A stretch of DNA of 64,000 nucleotides from Comamonas testosteroni ATCC 11996 (lineage in GTDB: Bacteria > Pseudomonadota > Gammaproteobacteria > Burkholderiales > Burkholderiaceae_C), in the NCBI RefSeq assembly GCF_000241525.1, contig NZ_AHIL01000059.1:1-64000 (forward strand). Direction: 5' to 3'. Below the pieces are notes generated by a model, which saw only the letters and a list, made by a program, of their open reading frames with translations, had not been told where the DNA came from and ran no database searches. The position numbers and the translations under genes were made by a program. This document shows, piece after piece, positions 17,991-26,593 of the stretch. Each line of letters opens with the position of its first letter. The stretch's first letter is position 1.

Positions 17991-18027
17991 TCGAGTGGCG
18001 AGCCCTGTCTTTGTGCTCGCCACTCGA
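17991..18027. other. Strong hairpin after the MXKDX gene
   Basis: Perfect 13-bp arms (TCGAGTGGCGAGC at 17991-18003, GCTCGCCACTCGA at 18015-18027) start 7 bases after the MXKDX stop. There is no T-run on either strand, so it is either a weak or Rho-assisted terminator or an mRNA-end stabiliser. It is followed directly by GTCTGCTTCTGGCCGG, a repeat-end-like sequence. Confidence 0.6.
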
Positions 18028-18153
18028 GCGTCTGCTTCTGGCCGGTAGCAGCCAGCCACCGATGACTGCTAACGACCCATTGCAGCCGCTCAAGTAGCGA
18101 AGAAGCGGTCACTGAACTTGTTCTGGAATGCAGAGCTCATCTGCCCGCATCAC

Positions 18154-18870
18154 TTAGATACTTCGCTGGTTGACCCGTTTGGACAGTTCTTCAGCACTTT
18201 CACGGCGCTCGCTGTAGCGATCCACCAGATAGTCCGAACAGTCACGCGTCAGCAGCGTGAACTTGACCAGTTCTTCCATCACATCCACCACTCTCTCGTA
18301 GTATGAAGAAGGCTTCATCCGCCCAGCCTCATCGAATTCGGCAAATGCCTTGGCAACGGACGACTGATTCGGGATGGTGATCATGCGCATCCACCGGCCC
18401 AGCACACGCATCTGGTTGACCGCATTGAAGGACTGCGAGCCTCCCGAGACTTGCATCACCGCCAATGTCTTGCCTTGCGTCGGTCGCACGGCACCAGCGG
18501 ACAATGGAATCCAGTCAATCTGCGCCTTGAGGATGCTGCTCATCGCACCATGACGCTCAGGAGACGTCCAGACCATGCCCTCGGCCCATACAGCCAGCTC
18601 ACGCAGTTCCTTGACCTTCGGGTGATCGTCAGGGGCACCATCGGGTTGCGGCAGGCCACGCGGATCGAAAATCCTGGTCTCTGCCCCCATCTTTCGCAGC
18701 AGTCGCGCCGCCTCTTCGGTCAGCAGTCGGCTATAGGAGCGGTCGCGAACCGAGCCATACAGCAGCAGAATGCGCGGCGCGTGCGCAGCACGTTGTGCCG
18801 GCAACAGGCCGTCCAGGCTGGGCTTTTCAAAGACTTGTTCGTCGAGGTTCGGTAGATCAGAGCTTGCCAA
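18154..18870 (-). CDS. arsH: ArsH NADPH-dependent FMN reductase / organoarsenical oxidase
   Basis: ArsH oxidises trivalent methylarsenicals to less toxic pentavalent forms, using a flavodoxin fold with FMN. Motifs are [20 protein letters not shown] (FMN phosphate loop), [20 protein letters not shown] and [21 protein letters not shown] at 18870 with AAAGGA upstream gives [11 protein letters not shown], a typical ArsH start about 238 residues from the end; this overlaps the arsC stop by 14 bases. It is the last gene of the ars run. Confidence 0.93.
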   Translation of the reverse strand: MASSDLPNLDEQVFEKPSLDGLLPAQRAAHAPRILLLYGSVRDRSYSRLLTEEAARLLRKMGAETRIFDPRGLPQPDGAPDDHPKVKELRELAVWAEGMVWTSPERHGAMSSILKAQIDWIPLSAGAVRPTQGKTLAVMQVSGGSQSFNAVNQMRVLGRWMRMITIPNQSSVAKAFAEFDEAGRMKPSSYYERVVDVMEELVKFTLLTRDCSDYLVDRYSERRESAEELSKRVNQRSI

Positions 18871-19288
18871 TGCGATTTCCTTTCGAGTCAATGACGGCTT
18901 CCCCGTCTTCTTTGGAGAATGCGGCCTGTTGAGGCTGTGGCAGGATGTCCAGCACGGCCTCCGAGGGACGACACAAGCGGGTTCCCACAGGGGTGACCAC
19001 TATCGGACGATTGATCAGGATGGGATGCTGGAGCATGAAATCAATCAATTGCTCGTCCGTCCATTTGGCCTCGCCCAAGCCAAGTTCGTCATAGGGCGTA
19101 CCTTTTTGCCGCAACAGATCGTGCACTGGCATGTCCATGGCCTGGATCAGGCCCACCAGCGTGGCGCGATCAGGCGGTGTCTTGAGATATTCGATGACAG
19201 TTGGCTCCACCCCGCTGTTGCGGATCAGGGCCAGGACATTGCGGGAGGTGCCGCAAGCAGGGTTGTGGTAAATCGTGATGTCGCTCAT
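18857..19288 (-). CDS. arsC: Arsenate reductase, glutaredoxin-coupled type
   Basis: A 143-residue arsenate reductase of the E. coli R773 type. It has catalytic Cys12 in [13 protein letters not shown] and the arsenate-binding Arg residues in [20 protein letters not shown]. It reduces As(V) to As(III) with glutathione and glutaredoxin, for export by ArsB. It overlaps arsH and follows arsB by 25 bases. It is the second arsenate reductase of the operon, from a different protein family than the one at 20730-21236. Confidence 0.95.
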   Translation of the reverse strand: MSDITIYHNPACGTSRNVLALIRNSGVEPTVIEYLKTPPDRATLVGLIQAMDMPVHDLLRQKGTPYDELGLGEAKWTDEQLIDFMLQHPILINRPIVVTPVGTRLCRPSEAVLDILPQPQQAAFSKEDGEAVIDSKGNRIGKL

Positions 19289-19313
19289 GGCGCAAGATTT
19301 CCGTTGCAAAGAT

Positions 19314-20603
19314 TCATGACGCCACGCTGAGCCGCAAGGCCAGGGCGGAAAGGGTGATGAGCAGCACGGGCAGGGTCAGTACCGCGCCGACTTTGAGGTA
19401 GTAGCCCCAGCCAATCGTTGTGCCTTTCTTGCCCAGCACATGCAGCCACAGCAAGGTGGCCAAGCTGCCAATCGGCGTGATCTTGGGACCCAGATCGCAG
19501 CCGATCACATTGGCGTACACCATGGCCTCCTTGACAGCACCGCTGGCGGTGGACGCATCGATGGACAAGGCCCCGATCAAGACCGTGGGCATGTTGTTCA
19601 TGATGGAGGACAGCATCGCAGACAGCACGCCCGTTCCCAGTGATGCGGTCCACACGCCACCGGCTGCAAACTGATTCAGCAACACGGCGATGTAATCCGT
19701 GAGGCCCGCGTTGCGCAGCCCGTAGACCACCAGATACATTCCCAGCGAGAACACCACGATCTGCCAAGGAGCACCATGGAGTACCTTCCTGGTGCTGATG
19801 ACATGGCCACGAGCCGCCACAGCCATCAAGATTGCGGCACCCACGGTCGCCACGGCACTGACGGGCACGCCCAGAGGCTCCAAAGCAAAAAAGCCAATCA
19901 GAAGCAAGACCAGCACGACCCAGCCGGCCCGGAACGTGGCCCGGTCTTTGATCGCAGCCGACGGCTGCTTGAGTTGGGCCACGTCGTAGGTTGCAGGAAT
20001 ATCGCGTCGGAAAAACAGCAGCAGCACACCGAGGCTGGCCAGGACCGAGGCGATGTTGACCGGCACCATCACCGATGCGTAGTCGTTGAAGCCGATCTTG
20101 AAAAAGTCGGCGGAGACGATATTCACCAGATTGGAGACGATCAGCGGCAGGCTCGCAGTGTCGGCAATAAACCCGGCAGCCATGACAAACGCCAGCGTGG
20201 CTGCCGGAGAAAAGCCCAACGCCACCAGCATGGCCATCACGATGGGCGTGAGAATCAGGGCAGCTCCGTCATTGGCAAACAGAGCCGACACGGCGGCACC
20301 CAGTAGCACGATGAAGGCAAACAGCTTGACGCCGCTGCCGCCGCCCCATCGGGCAAAGTGCAATGCGGCCCATTCGAAGAACCCGGCCTCATCCAGCAAA
20401 AGACTGGTGATGATGATGGCGACAAAGGTCGCCGTGGCATTCCAGACGATATGCCAGACCACCGCAATATCAGCTAAGTGCACGACTCCCAGCAGCAGCG
20501 CGATACCGGCCCCAATAGAGGCGCTCCAGCCAATACCAAGGCCGCGCGGCTGCCAGATAACCAGCGTCAGCGTGAAGATGAAAATCAGAATGGCCGTCAA
20601 CAT
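19314..20603 (-). CDS. arsB: Arsenite efflux transporter ArsB
   Basis: A 429-residue inner-membrane arsenite/H+ antiporter of the ion-transporter superfamily. About 12 hydrophobic segments run the full length. Family stretches include [39 protein letters not shown] and [15 protein letters not shown]. It is an ArsB rather than an Acr3 protein. No arsA ATPase is present, so it would act alone on the proton gradient. It lies between the two arsC genes. Confidence 0.96.
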   Translation of the reverse strand: MLTAILIFIFTLTLVIWQPRGLGIGWSASIGAGIALLLGVVHLADIAVVWHIVWNATATFVAIIITSLLLDEAGFFEWAALHFARWGGGSGVKLFAFIVLLGAAVSALFANDGAALILTPIVMAMLVALGFSPAATLAFVMAAGFIADTASLPLIVSNLVNIVSADFFKIGFNDYASVMVPVNIASVLASLGVLLLFFRRDIPATYDVAQLKQPSAAIKDRATFRAGWVVLVLLLIGFFALEPLGVPVSAVATVGAAILMAVAARGHVISTRKVLHGAPWQIVVFSLGMYLVVYGLRNAGLTDYIAVLLNQFAAGGVWTASLGTGVLSAMLSSIMNNMPTVLIGALSIDASTASGAVKEAMVYANVIGCDLGPKITPIGSLATLLWLHVLGKKGTTIGWGYYLKVGAVLTLPVLLITLSALALRLSVAS

Positions 20604-20729
20604 GACGCATGGGTCCTAGAAAAAGCTTGGATGTGGCATCTGGGCGAGACGTGGGCGTTCTCCCCTGGCTTGAGGCCTCAGACGTTGGCATGAAGGCCTA
20701 TGCCCGGGAGTTGCCAGGGCTGCGTCGCT

Positions 20730-21236
20730 TCAGTGAGACGACAGCTCACGCGCGGTGGACTGGAGCATGGCCTGCTCCAGCTTTTGCGAGGGAAGATTGA
20801 CCAACAACTCCAGACGGCGACGGATCATGTGCATGGTCTGGCGGAAGGCTTCCAACTTGGCTTCATCAGAGGCATCACCTTCCGAGGGGTCCGGGTAGCC
20901 CCAATGCGCTGTGGCGGGGTGGCCAGGCCAAAACGGGCAGACCTCCCCTGCGGCGTTGTCGCAGACCGTGATGATCAGATCCATGTGGGGTGCACCAGGC
21001 ACGGCAAATTCATCCCAGTTCTTGCTGCGCAGGCCTTCCACAGAAACACCAGCCTTTTGCAGCACTTGCAGCCCCAACGGGTTGGGTTGCTGGTTCGCTC
21101 GAGGGCTGCTGCCTGCCGAATAGGCCTTGAAACGGCCTTGGCCCATATCGTTGAGCAAGGCCTCAGCCAGGATACTGCGCGCCGAGTTGTGGGTGCACAG
21201 GAACAGGACATTCAGGAGAGCTTTGTTGTCAGACAT
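20730..21236 (-). CDS. arsC: Arsenate reductase, thioredoxin-coupled (low-Mr phosphatase-like)
   Basis: A 168-residue protein of the low-molecular-weight phosphatase fold. The P-loop CTHNSARS carries the nucleophilic Cys and Arg, and a second Cys pair (VCDNAAGEVCPFWPG) fits the redox relay of S. aureus-type ArsC. The DP pair in WGYPDPSEG supplies the acid residue. It reduces arsenate with thioredoxin. It follows arsI by 6 bases on the minus strand. Confidence 0.92.
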   Translation of the reverse strand: MSDNKALLNVLFLCTHNSARSILAEALLNDMGQGRFKAYSAGSSPRANQQPNPLGLQVLQKAGVSVEGLRSKNWDEFAVPGAPHMDLIITVCDNAAGEVCPFWPGHPATAHWGYPDPSEGDASDEAKLEAFRQTMHMIRRRLELLVNLPSQKLEQAMLQSTARELSSH

Positions 21237-21242
21237 GATGGC

Positions 21243-21728
21243 TTAGCAGCAGGACTTGGATGAAGAATTGGGAGTGCAGCAAGACGGCGCTTGAACTGGC
21301 GCGGCATGAGGCGTGCAGCAGGCCGCGCTTTGTGCCGCGACTCGCTTTGGCTCATTGAAGACCGGGATGTTGTCCAGCGTGTGAAAGTGTTCCCAGGCCA
21401 CGCCCTGCGGATCGGTAATCCAGTGCTTATCACTGTGGGCATAGCAGCAAGTGGTTCTGCCTTCATCAAGGAGTGCTATCTCACCGGCCTGCGCACGTTG
21501 CTTAAGTTCAGCCAACTCGGTTGCCTCATCGACCTGGAAGCCCAAATGGTCCAGCCCTGTCGCTTGGTTCCCGCGCGTAGAGATGGCGAAATTCACGCGT
21601 GGGTCGTCCAGCATCCACTTCGCATAGTCACTCTCCACTCGAGAAGGCTCAGTTCCAAACAACTTGGAGTAGAAGGCAATGTTCTTGTCCAGATCGTCGA
21701 CATGCAGGTGTACGTGAAAGCGCTTCAT
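21243..21728 (-). CDS. arsI: ArsI-type C-As lyase (VOC/glyoxalase fold)
   Basis: A 161-residue vicinal-oxygen-chelate protein that fits the Fe(II)-dependent ArsI lyase, which demethylates trivalent methylarsenite. Likely metal ligands are a His in KRFHVHLHV, His61 (GLDHLGF) and Glu113 (WEHFHT). The paired Cys94-Cys95 in TTCCYAHSDKHW match the As(III)-binding Cys pair of ArsI. An additional Cys-rich C-terminal tail (AACCTPH, SCCTPN, SCC) may bind As(III). Cadmium-induced CadI proteins share this fold, but the ars context favours ArsI. The start at 21728 gives the conserved N-terminus. Confidence 0.9.
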   Translation of the reverse strand: MKRFHVHLHVDDLDKNIAFYSKLFGTEPSRVESDYAKWMLDDPRVNFAISTRGNQATGLDHLGFQVDEATELAELKQRAQAGEIALLDEGRTTCCYAHSDKHWITDPQGVAWEHFHTLDNIPVFNEPKRVAAQSAACCTPHAAPVQAPSCCTPNSSSKSCC

Positions 21729-21741
21729 GATGAAGCTCCCT

Positions 21742-22065
21742 TTAGCAATGGCATGAGGTTGCTGTGTCAGAGGTGCAAACCGCACCTTGGCAGCAGTTCT
21801 CGGTGAGATACGCCAGCAGATCGTTCATGGCGGGAAACGCAGCTCGATAGAGCACATTGCGCCCCTGCCGCTCCTGGCTTACCAGATCAGCATGAAAAAG
21901 CTCTTTCAGATGGAAGGACAACGCATTTGGAGAGATGCCGAGCTGCTCCGCTATTGCACTGGGTGTCAGGCCTTCAGGCCCGGCCACAACAAGAGCGCGA
22001 AATACGCGCAATCGGGCCTCATGCGCCAGAGCGGAAAGTGAGCGGATGACGTTTGCTTCTTGCAT
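21742..22065 (-). CDS. arsR: ArsR-family arsenic-responsive repressor
   Basis: A 107-residue winged-helix repressor (LSALAHEARLRVFRALVVAG, then LTPSAIAEQLGISPNALSFHL) at the head of the ars operon. The classic ELCVCDL metal site of E. coli ArsR is absent from the DNA-binding helix. Instead a C-terminal cluster, Cys91-Cys92-x4-Cys97 (ENCCQGAVC), and two more Cys (SCHC) are present, as in ArsR proteins that bind As(III) near the C-terminus. It most likely represses the whole run from arsR to arsH. Confidence 0.93.
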   Translation of the reverse strand: MQEANVIRSLSALAHEARLRVFRALVVAGPEGLTPSAIAEQLGISPNALSFHLKELFHADLVSQERQGRNVLYRAAFPAMNDLLAYLTENCCQGAVCTSDTATSCHC

Positions 22066-22097
22066 TAATCAATAATACATCAATTGTTGAATTAATG
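22063..22097 (-). promoter_or_regulatory. Inverted repeat at the arsR start, probable ArsR operator
   Basis: CATTAATCAATAA (22063-22075) and TTGTTGAATTAATG (22084-22097) form an imperfect AT-rich dyad covering the arsR start codon and leader. ArsR-family operators have this form. Binding is inferred. Confidence 0.6.
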
Positions 22098-22149
22098 AAT
22101 AGATATGTGTAGAAAGTGCTCACCTTTTACGCACGCAGACTATCGATGA

Positions 22150-22724
22150 CTGCTCTTGCCCGAGATGTTGAATTCATGACTACGCCTGATAGCTGACAGT
22201 CATCAGGCTGTGGCAGCCAAGCATCACTAGTCGCTCAGGCGAGTCGAAGCCAGCGCATCTTGTATACCCCTCAACTCGATGGGAGAGCATCCTGGGATCC
22301 AGGCACCGCGCGCTGTCGTGCTGCAGCACAAGACTCAGCGCCCAGTGCAGTTCGAGATCACGCAGGCTGCACCAATCGCCACATCTGGGGACACGGCAGT
22401 ACGCCCGAATTCTCTGTCTCTGGGTTGACGAGCCAGGCCTGGACCGCATGGAGTACGGGACGCACTCGATGCGCAGGACCAAGGCGACACTGATCTACCG
22501 CCGCACCAGGGACCTGCGCGCTGTCCAGTTGCTGCCAGGCCACTCGAAGTTGGAGTCAACAGTGAGATACCTGGACACCGAAGTCGACGATGCCCTCGAA
22601 ATCTCTGAACAGACGGAGATTAGACGTTGCCGCAGGCGGCCACCCTGAAAACTGCGTCAGGGTGGCCGTCCTAAACGGCCGCAATGTGGCGCTGGGCCAA
22701 ACTGGTACTTTCGGCCAGAAGCAG
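22150..22724 (+). mobile_element. Internally deleted copy of a small tyrosine-recombinase element
   Basis: This stretch matches the complement of 33975-34841 block by block. It starts with CTGCTCTTGCCCGAGATG, continues through the leader (CAGCCAAGCATCACTAGTCG), the recombinase C-terminus and the 3' non-coding part (GCGCTGGGCCAAACTGG), and ends ...CGGCCAGAAGCAG. The ends form an imperfect inverted repeat (CTGCTCTTGCCCGA against CTGCTTCTGGCCGA). Homology stops at both ends. Two internal deletions shorten it to 575 bp from 867. Confidence 0.7.
22292..22648 (+). pseudogene. Tyrosine recombinase remnant, twice deleted
   Basis: Compared with the fuller copy at 34075-34699, the start codon has become CTG. 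About 65 codons after the first few are missing (GGATCCAGGCA joins directly to CGCGCGCTGTCGT), and a second gap removes about 25 codons before CCACATCTGGGG. The C-terminal part is intact: THSMRRTKATLIYRR with the catalytic His-x-x-Arg, GHSKLESTVRYL with the His and nucleophilic Tyr, and ISEQTEI. The stop codon is also lost, adding RRCRRRPP. It cannot make an active enzyme. Confidence 0.75.
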
Positions 22725-22763
22725 ACCTTGGAGGTGTTCCCGCCGGTGACTGCGTCAGGCTGT

Positions 22764-22925
22764 CTGCAGTCGCTCAATTCAAGGTTGCCAATGACTGCTA
22801 ATGCCCACGGCAGTCATTGGAGCGCGACCTCCACGAAGGTCCGCTCCAAACCTCGAAGCAGTCACTGGACTGACATGTATTTCGAGTGACCGCTTTTTAC
22901 CAGGGTCAAACTGGTGCAATCGACC
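22764..22925 (+). repeat. Dispersed repeat next to the integrase remnant, copy 1
   Basis: Blocks CTGCAGTCGCTCAA, TGCCAATGACTGCTA, CACTGGACTGACATG, ATTTCGAGTGACC and AACTGGTGC recur in the same order at 56833-56944, where a remnant of the same integrase family also lies close by. This copy has about 50 extra bases in the middle. No coding capacity. Confidence 0.7.
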
Positions 22926-22948
22926 CTTTGCAGCCAGTCAGAATTAAC

Positions 22949-23410
22949 TCAACACTTTCCGCTCAGGCTATCAAGAGTAGGAGCAATCCACGACATCTCG
23001 ATGTGAGTACGTGTTTCGTCGATATCACGAAATCCAAGACGCTGATAAAGCCTATGAGCAGGCATATTGCTTTTGAACACACCTAAGTGGAGTGGCACCT
23101 GCCGAGTCGCTGCACTTAACTGCAAATCTTTCAAAAGTCTGCTGCCAATGCCTGCACTCTGAAATGCAGGCGCGATTGCAATGTTCTGCAAGTAGATTTG
23201 GCACCCGCGGTCAAGAACTTGGATGTACCCAGCGATTTGGTCATCGACTTCAATCACGGAGGTAGTGGCAGTTGTGCATTCCGATGTGAAGTTTTCGCGC
23301 TGCCAAGCTTCATCCCAGCCCCATAACTTCTCAATATGTGGGCGGAATACCGATCGATGTATTGCAAACAGATGTGCGAGATCCTCGGTGTTTGCTGGTC
23401 GTAGGTTCAT
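22949..23410 (-). CDS. GNAT-family N-acetyltransferase
   Basis: A 153-residue single-domain acetyltransferase. The acetyl-CoA loop is IAPAFQSAGIGSRLLKDL (the Q/RxxGxG/A pattern), followed by HLGVFKSNMPAHRLYQRLGF, the usual C-terminal GNAT helix and strand. Substrate is unknown. G+C is lower than in neighbouring genes and it sits between repeat-rich regions, which suggests acquisition. Confidence 0.85.
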   Translation of the reverse strand: MNLRPANTEDLAHLFAIHRSVFRPHIEKLWGWDEAWQRENFTSECTTATTSVIEVDDQIAGYIQVLDRGCQIYLQNIAIAPAFQSAGIGSRLLKDLQLSAATRQVPLHLGVFKSNMPAHRLYQRLGFRDIDETRTHIEMSWIAPTLDSLSGKC

Positions 23411-23908
23411 AGCTATCCATGAAATATTTCTTCGATGGTAGCGACCTGTCGATTCGAATTGAAATGCTCAGCTGAGAGACCGTTTCTGGCTGACTAGCGA
23501 CGGCCTGCACCCGTTGAATGCCTATCCTAAACCGGACGCTCAAGGCGCAGCCCCGAAGGTCAGCTTTGCGGTGCTGTATCCAACAGTAGCCAGGCCCGGC
23601 TTCGGCCACGAGCGGGCTGCCGCTGGATCGTCCTGAACGGCGGCTTCAGGCTGGCTGCCGTCATCCCGCTTTTGTGGACCGATGACCGCTGCCACCTATT
23701 CCTGTCATTGGGCTTGTCGCCTCCTGAGTGACTGCTGCGCCGCCTAGTCCGGCCATTCAGCAAGGGCGACCAAGCTCCGTGGTTCCACGCAGGTCAATGG
23801 CTGCTCTCACGGGTTGCGAACTGGCGATGCCGACCCTGAGCAGACATAGGCCGACAGCGCTTGAACGACGGCACTGGACGATCTTCTCTATGCCTTGCAC
23901 TGTGCTGC
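23411..23908. other. Degenerate non-coding region
   Basis: About 500 bases with no supportable gene. It contains scattered short motifs common to other intergenic stretches here (GACCGCTGCC, TGAGTGACTGCTGCG, GGCTTCGGCC), looking like eroded repeat material. Confidence 0.5.
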
Positions 23909-24850
23909 CTAGATAGCTTCGCGAGCCTGCCGCACAAGAATCTCTCGTTGCTCGACTAGGAAATCCATCAACGCTCTTGTCTTGGCCGGCATCTGCGACC
24001 GTGACGGCACATATAGATAGAAGCCCGGAAACGGCGGGCACCAGGCAGCAAGTACCCTGACCAGCGAACCGTCGGCAAGATGTCGCCGCACACAGAGGTC
24101 GATGTGCTGCACCAGCCCCACACCCTGCAACGCGCCATGCAGCATGCTGTCGTCATCGTTGAAGACGGCATTGCCCTGAGGTTCGAACACTACCGTGCGC
24201 TTTTCTTCATCGGGAGAGGTGAACGACCAGCGGTCTATCGTGCCGCTGGAAGTAAAGCGGTAGGCAAGGCAGTTGTGCTTCATCAGGTCGGCCGGTGTTT
24301 CGGGCATGCCGTACCGCTCGAAATACTCTGGTGAGCCGACGATTGCCATCTCCAAGGGCGGCGTGATCGGCACCGCCACCATGTGCTCATCCAGGCTCTC
24401 GCCCAAGCGGATGCCGGCATCCAGCCCCTCGGCAACGATGTTGGAAAACCCATCATCCATCACCAACTCCAGCCGCAGCTTGGGATAACGTGCCAGGAAC
24501 TCCCCCATCTGCGGCTCGATCAGCAGACGTGCGGCAACACGCGAGGAGTTCATGCGGATCAGGCCCGAAGGCTCGGTGTGCGCCTCGCCCAATTCAGCCA
24601 CTGCCCGCTCAATGGCCGTCAGCGCCGGCTGCACGACATCCAGCAGCCGCTGTCCCTCCTCGGTCAACGACATGTCCCGCGTCGTGCGGTTGAGCAGCCG
24701 CACGTTCAGATGCTGCTCCAGCCCCTTCAAGTGCTGGGACAGGGCCGCGCGTGTCACTTCCATCTCCGTCGCAGCCTTGGTGAAGCTTCGGTGGCGGGCG
24801 ATGTGGGCGAACCAGGTCAGAGAGGAGACAAGCGAGGGCTCAATGGGCAT
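23909..24850 (-). CDS. LysR-family transcriptional regulator
   Basis: A 313-residue LysR regulator of the AaeR/DsdC-like group. The helix-turn-helix is in residues 8-66 (LTWFAHIARHRSFTKAATEM, ALSQHLKGLEQHLNVRLLNR), with the substrate-binding domain from about 92 (SGLIRMNSSRVAARLLIEP). It is transcribed away from the hydrolase/NmrA/flavin-oxidoreductase genes, the usual layout for control of the divergent operon. The effector is unknown. Confidence 0.92.
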   Translation of the reverse strand: MPIEPSLVSSLTWFAHIARHRSFTKAATEMEVTRAALSQHLKGLEQHLNVRLLNRTTRDMSLTEEGQRLLDVVQPALTAIERAVAELGEAHTEPSGLIRMNSSRVAARLLIEPQMGEFLARYPKLRLELVMDDGFSNIVAEGLDAGIRLGESLDEHMVAVPITPPLEMAIVGSPEYFERYGMPETPADLMKHNCLAYRFTSSGTIDRWSFTSPDEEKRTVVFEPQGNAVFNDDDSMLHGALQGVGLVQHIDLCVRRHLADGSLVRVLAAWCPPFPGFYLYVPSRSQMPAKTRALMDFLVEQREILVRQAREAI

Positions 24851-24953
24851 ATTGGTTAGTTTAACTAAACACTCATGTCTTTGATAGGCTATTTATTAAG
24901 ACCAATCCACTGCCTAACATTGAAGCCATCCCTCATCACCACCGGAGAGCTTC

Positions 24954-25871
24954 ATGCAAAGCGTCAAGATCAAGACCACCTACTGGGACATCGCAGCAGA
25001 TCTGTACTTCCCGCCCAACTTCGATGAAAGCCGGAAATATCCGGCCATCATCAGTGCCCACCCCATCGGCAGCTGCAAGGAGCAGACCGCCGGAAACGTT
25101 TACGGCAAGGCGCTGGCGGACGCCGGGTTTGTCGTCATCGCCTTCGATCGCAGCACGCAGGGTCAAAGCGGCGGCCTGCCCCGCTACACCGAAGACCCGG
25201 CCATGGCCGTCGAGGACTTCAGCCGCGTCACGGACTATCTGGTCACCTTGCCCTATGTGGATGCCGACCGCATCGGTGCACTGGGCATCTGTGGCGGCGG
25301 TGGCTATGCCATCAACGCGACCATGATCGAGCGTCGCATCAAGGCACTGGCCAGCATCACAGGCGTCAACTACGGCCGCCTGTGCCGAGAGGGCTTCAGC
25401 GGTTTTGACCCTATCGGCCAGATGGAGGCCGTGGCCCAGCAGCGTACCGCCGAGGCCCGGGGCGAAGCGCTCAAGGTCGATCTGTTCGTGCCCCCCTCGA
25501 TGGATGTTGCCGTCCAGGCGGGCATGACAGACATCGACGTGCTCGGTGCGACCGACTACTACCGCAATCGCTGCGTCAACGACAACGCCGGCACGCGCGG
25601 TCTGTTCTCGCGCCGCGCGGCCTCCGCCGCTTGGGACGCCTTCCATCTGGCCGAGACCCTGCTGACAACGCCAATGCTGGTGGTGGTCGGCGACAAGCCG
25701 GGGGGGTTTGGCGCCTACCGCGACGGTCTGGAGATCTATGCGCGCGCTGCATCGAAGGTCAAGGAGCTGGTGATCGTCGAGGGTGCTTCGCACTATGAGT
25801 TGTACGACCAGCCAGGCCCAGTGGGCCAGGCGTTGGCCAGGCTGGTGCCCTTCTTCCAGGCCAATCTCTGA
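24954..25871 (+). CDS. Alpha/beta hydrolase, dienelactone-hydrolase-like
   Basis: A 305-residue cytoplasmic hydrolase. It opens with [20 protein letters not shown], then shows a nucleophile-elbow position where [12 protein letters not shown] replaces the usual GxSxG, so the nucleophile would be Cys (dienelactone-hydrolase style). The catalytic His is probable in [12 protein letters not shown]. It resembles YcjY-type hydrolases found beside LysR genes. The ATG follows GGAGAG and is the first gene of a three-gene run. The physiological substrate cannot be told from sequence. Confidence 0.85.
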   Translation: MQSVKIKTTYWDIAADLYFPPNFDESRKYPAIISAHPIGSCKEQTAGNVYGKALADAGFVVIAFDRSTQGQSGGLPRYTEDPAMAVEDFSRVTDYLVTLPYVDADRIGALGICGGGGYAINATMIERRIKALASITGVNYGRLCREGFSGFDPIGQMEAVAQQRTAEARGEALKVDLFVPPSMDVAVQAGMTDIDVLGATDYYRNRCVNDNAGTRGLFSRRAASAAWDAFHLAETLLTTPMLVVVGDKPGGFGAYRDGLEIYARAASKVKELVIVEGASHYELYDQPGPVGQALARLVPFFQANL

Positions 25872-25885
25872 TCCGAGGCCACACC

Positions 25886-26521
25886 ATGACCAAAGTCCTG
25901 ATCCTGGGCGCCAGCGGCCAGATTGCCCGATGGGCTGTCCAGATGCTGGGCGAACAAAAGGATGTCGAGCAGACCCTGCTGGTGCGCGACCCCGAGAAGC
26001 TGAGCGGCCACGAGCCGGCCAACGCCAAGGTTGTCATCGGCGATGTGATGGACAGGAAACTCCTGGCTCAGATCATGCAAGGTCATGACGTGGTCTATGC
26101 CAATCTGGCCGGAGAAGTGGACACGCAGACCGAGCGCATCCTCGCCGCCATGCAGTCCAAGGGCGTCAAGCGACTGATCTTTGTGAACTCTCTGGGCATT
26201 TATGACGAAGTGCCGGGCAAGTTCGGCGAGTGGAACCGCCGCGAGATCGGCCAGTACCTGCCACCGTATCGCAAGTCGGCCGACCTGATCGAAGCCTCCG
26301 ACACCGACTACACCATCCTGCGCGCTGCTTGGTTGCAGGATGAAGACGAGGTGGACTACGAGGTCACCGCCAGAAACGAGCCTTTCAAGGGCACCGAGGT
26401 CTCGCGCAAGAGCGTAGCCGCACTGGTCGCCGATCTGGTGCGGCATCCCGAACGGCTGGTGCGAGCGAATGTGGGCGTGAGCAAGCCAAACACCGAAGGC
26501 GACAAGCCCGCCTTCGTTTGA
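25886..26521 (+). CDS. NAD(P)-binding NmrA/atypical short-chain dehydrogenase-like protein
   Basis: A 211-residue Rossmann protein with a GASGQIARW nucleotide loop (an NmrA-like GxxGxxx), [13 protein letters not shown] and [32 protein letters not shown] replaces the classical YxxxK active site, as in YwnB-like atypical SDRs. These proteins often act as redox sensors or NAD(P)H-dependent reductases of unknown substrate. It starts 15 bases after the hydrolase gene and surely shares its transcript. Confidence 0.88.
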   Translation: MTKVLILGASGQIARWAVQMLGEQKDVEQTLLVRDPEKLSGHEPANAKVVIGDVMDRKLLAQIMQGHDVVYANLAGEVDTQTERILAAMQSKGVKRLIFVNSLGIYDEVPGKFGEWNRREIGQYLPPYRKSADLIEASDTDYTILRAAWLQDEDEVDYEVTARNEPFKGTEVSRKSVAALVADLVRHPERLVRANVGVSKPNTEGDKPAFV

Positions 26522-26593
26522 GCCACCCATGGTCTCAGCCTGGCACCACCCGTGCCAGGGTCGACTCCTAGACATCCCGATTTCTCTCTACCG

